A stretch of 64,000 nt of DNA from NCBI GenBank assembly GCA_036490335.1, contig DASXEB010000019.1, forward strand, positions 248,001 to 312,000, in the 5' to 3' direction. The translations under genes and the position numbers were made by a program. Below the pieces are notes generated by a model. It was not told the DNA's origin and made no database searches. It was given only the letters and a program-made list of their open reading frames with translations. The stretch comes from Palsa-1392 sp036490335. Lineage in GTDB: Bacteria; Verrucomicrobiota; Verrucomicrobiia; Chthoniobacterales; UBA10450. Below, one piece after another: positions 62,595 through 64,000 of the stretch (positions are counted from its first letter, which is position 1; each line of letters starts with the position of its first letter).

Positions 62595-63794
62595 ATGGAC
62601 GAAAAACAGCGGGCCGCTTTCAACGCCGATTTCTCGGCGGATAAATACGAAGCGCTCCTCCGTTGCGTCAATCAAAGCGAACGCTGGCCGGCTGATTTTC
62701 GCATCTCGGAGACGCCGATTTTTTTGACGCGCGAGTTCACCGACGAAATCGTCGACGCGGCCAACGAAATCGTGGCGCAGACGCGCACGCCGGAGTTTGT
62801 CAGGCACAGCGCGGACGCGATTCCGCCCGGCCTGGAAGTGCCTAACGAAACCGCGCATCCGAATTTTCTGGTGGTCGATTTCGGGATTTGCGAAGTCGAT
62901 GGCCGGTTCACGCCGCGGTTGATCGAGCTCCAGGCTTTCCCGAGTCTTTACGGCTTTCAATTTTTTTTCCTCGGCTGTTTGCGCCAGGCGTTTCCGTCGA
63001 TTCCGCGCGACTGGACCTCGGCTTTCAGCGGTTTGAAAGACGAAAGCTACCTCGCGCTTTTGCGCCGCGTCATCGTGGGCGATTGCGCGCCGGAAAACGT
63101 CGTCCTGCTCGAGATCGAACCGGAAAAACAGAAGACGCGGATCGATTTCGCCTGCACCGAAACGCTCCTCGGCGTGCGCCCGATTTGCCTAACGAGTTTA
63201 AGAAAGCGCGGGCGCGAGCTTTTCTACGAACGCGACGGCCGCGAGGTGCGGATCGAGCGCATTTATAACCGCGTCATCTTCGATGAGCTGCTGCGGCGGC
63301 CCGAGATCAAACCCGCTTTTCGTTTTCAGGATGAAGTCGACGTGGCCTGGGCGGGCCATCCGAACTGGTATTTCCGGATCAGCAAACATTCGCTGCCATT
63401 TTTGAAAACGGCGCACACCTCGCCGGCCTTTTTCGCGGACGAATTTCCGCCTGACGAGTCGCTCGCCGACTACGTCCTCAAGCCTCTCTACTCCTTCGCC
63501 GGGCTCGGCGTCGACATGGAGCCGACGCGCGAAAAACTGGCCGCGCTCCCGGATGCCCATGCGTGGATTTTGCAAAAGAAAGTCGCCTACGCCGAGTTCG
63601 TCCCGACGCCGGACGGCCGCCGTTCGAAAGCGGAAATCCGCATGATGTTTCTCTGGCCGGACGAGGGCGAGCCGGTGCTCGTGAACAACCTCGTCCGCAT
63701 CAGCCAGGGGAAAATGATGGGCGTCGATTTCAATCGCGACAAGACCTGGGTCGGCTCGAGCATCGCCCTGCACGAGAATCGCGAGCGGGCCTAG
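62595..63794 (+). CDS. ATP-grasp-like protein of unknown function
   Basis: A 399-residue soluble protein. ADYVLKPLYSFAGLGVDMEP resembles the Lys and Gly-rich ATP-binding loop, AEIRMMFLW the central strand and VNNLVRISQGKMMG the metal-binding end of ATP-grasp ligases. An earlier segment FLVVDFGICEVDGRFTPRLIE may be a substrate domain. A YbdK-type ligase lies about 6.5 kb away; no direct link. Substrate unknown. Confidence 0.65.
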   Translation: MDEKQRAAFNADFSADKYEALLRCVNQSERWPADFRISETPIFLTREFTDEIVDAANEIVAQTRTPEFVRHSADAIPPGLEVPNETAHPNFLVVDFGICEVDGRFTPRLIELQAFPSLYGFQFFFLGCLRQAFPSIPRDWTSAFSGLKDESYLALLRRVIVGDCAPENVVLLEIEPEKQKTRIDFACTETLLGVRPICLTSLRKRGRELFYERDGREVRIERIYNRVIFDELLRRPEIKPAFRFQDEVDVAWAGHPNWYFRISKHSLPFLKTAHTSPAFFADEFPPDESLADYVLKPLYSFAGLGVDMEPTREKLAALPDAHAWILQKKVAYAEFVPTPDGRRSKAEIRMMFLWPDEGEPVLVNNLVRISQGKMMGVDFNRDKTWVGSSIALHENRERA

Positions 63795-63860
63795 CGCGGG
63801 CTCCCGCGCGAGAATAGTCTTGACACGATTTTCGGCAGTCGAAATTCTGCCGGCTGTCCC

Positions 63861-64000
63861 ATGACGATTCATCCGATACTCGCCAGCAGCTCGCAGGAAC
63901 ACGCCGTCTGGCTCTCGTTTGGCTTCTATGTTTTGAATCTTCTCGTGCCGGCGATTCCGGCCGTCATCATCTACCGGCTTTTTCCGGAGGGCACGACGGG
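63861..64000 (+). CDS. Membrane protein, N-terminal fragment (cut by window edge)
   Basis: An open frame from ATG 63861 runs to the window end. It contains one hydrophobic stretch (WLSFGFYVLNLLVPAIPAVI) and then YRLFPEG. A TTGACA box at 63820-63825 with a weak AATTCT 17 bases later could be its promoter. No family can be assigned from 46 residues. Confidence 0.5.
   Translation, partial: MTIHPILASSSQEHAVWLSFGFYVLNLLVPAIPAVIIYRLFPEGTT

Larger units (their letters stand above)
929..63195. repeat. Dispersed CCTAACGA / TCGTTAGG word, about 100 copies in the window
   Basis: Counting by eye I find about 45 copies in the CCTAAC direction and about 53 as GTTAGG, mostly as GCCTAACGA or TCGTTAGGC and a minority as GCCTAACAA. 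They lie inside genes in every reading frame (Ser-Leu-Gly, Pro-Asn-Glu, Leu-Thr, Val-Arg), at stops (phoU, SurA-like, polX, YbdK-like) and at starts (phoU, HlyD). Close pairs occur near 11.5, 22.03, 28.32 and 42.79 kb. It is scarce at 0.94-5.1, 15.0-17.2 and 28.4-33.1 kb, and nearly absent at 56.85-61.6 kb. A heptamer of this composition would be expected fewer than about ten times. Confidence 0.85.

Noticed and set aside
929..63195. Chi-like or FtsK-orienting polar motif
   Set aside because: Copies are nearly equal on both strands within one replichore-sized segment, unlike polar motifs; not excluded until the replication direction is known.

Overview
The window is GC-rich bacterial chromosome, densely coding on both strands. 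The gene content fits the phylum Verrucomicrobiota, possibly a Chthoniobacter-like lineage. This is an inference from gene content only: a Gld-type ABC cluster with a DUF4340 protein, a succinate dehydrogenase with one unusual membrane anchor, a C39 exporter with cyclic-nucleotide-binding domains, and an amidinotransferase/ornithine cyclodeaminase pair. No rRNA or ribosomal protein gene is present to settle it.

Layout. 0-5.1 kb (minus): start of a glycogen debranching enzyme, TreZ, and a secreted M3 peptidase. 5.2-6.5 kb: pyrophosphatase, tRNA-Leu(UAG) and a CYTH triphosphatase-like protein. 6.5-15.5 kb: a compact phosphate regulon, phoB-phoR-phoU-DUF47-pit-sixA on plus facing pstSCAB on minus, with a Pho-box-like site before pstS. 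15.5-17.7 kb: a hypothetical protein, a 21-bp-period array and a CHAD protein. 17.8-25.1 kb: a peptide-export locus made of a SurA-like foldase, an ABC exporter with two cyclic-nucleotide-binding domains and an intact C39 double-glycine peptidase, an HlyD-type adaptor, a sigma-54 activator, a sigma-54-like promoter, three tiny genes sharing one double-glycine leader, and a terminator. 25.1-29.6 kb: an NlpC/P60 hydrolase, PolX, and an arginine-to-proline enzyme pair. 29.6-39.3 kb: a second 21-bp array, a Pal-like lipoprotein, stress, transport and housekeeping genes (thiD, rnc, purD), an HxlR regulator and a cation/proton antiporter. 39.4-44.9 kb: succinate dehydrogenase, a TPR-like protein, UbiE/MenG and a GT2 glycosyltransferase. 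44.9-51.2 kb (minus): Gld-like ABC transporter with DUF4340, and an HtrA protease. 51.3-57.6 kb: 2-oxoglutarate dehydrogenase E1, a lipoprotein hydrolase, a YbdK-type ligase, a GNAT protein and an M29-like aminopeptidase. 57.65-61.5 kb is an anomalous island: a small palindromic element, a third 21-bp array, a frameshifted class A beta-lactamase remnant, a DUF4143 ATPase, an orphan gene and a VapBC module. 61.7-64 kb returns to ordinary composition with two uncharacterised proteins and a partial membrane protein.

Two signals stand out. The first is the peptide-export locus at 17.8-25.1 kb, where regulator, promoter, processing peptidase and three matched leader peptides together make an apparently complete secretion system with no recognisable modification enzyme. 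The second is a short dispersed word, CCTAACGA or its complement TCGTTAGG, found nearly 100 times by eye on both strands, inside genes and at their ends, and nearly absent from the island. It behaves like an uptake-sequence-type or other chromosome-marking motif rather than a protein-level signal.
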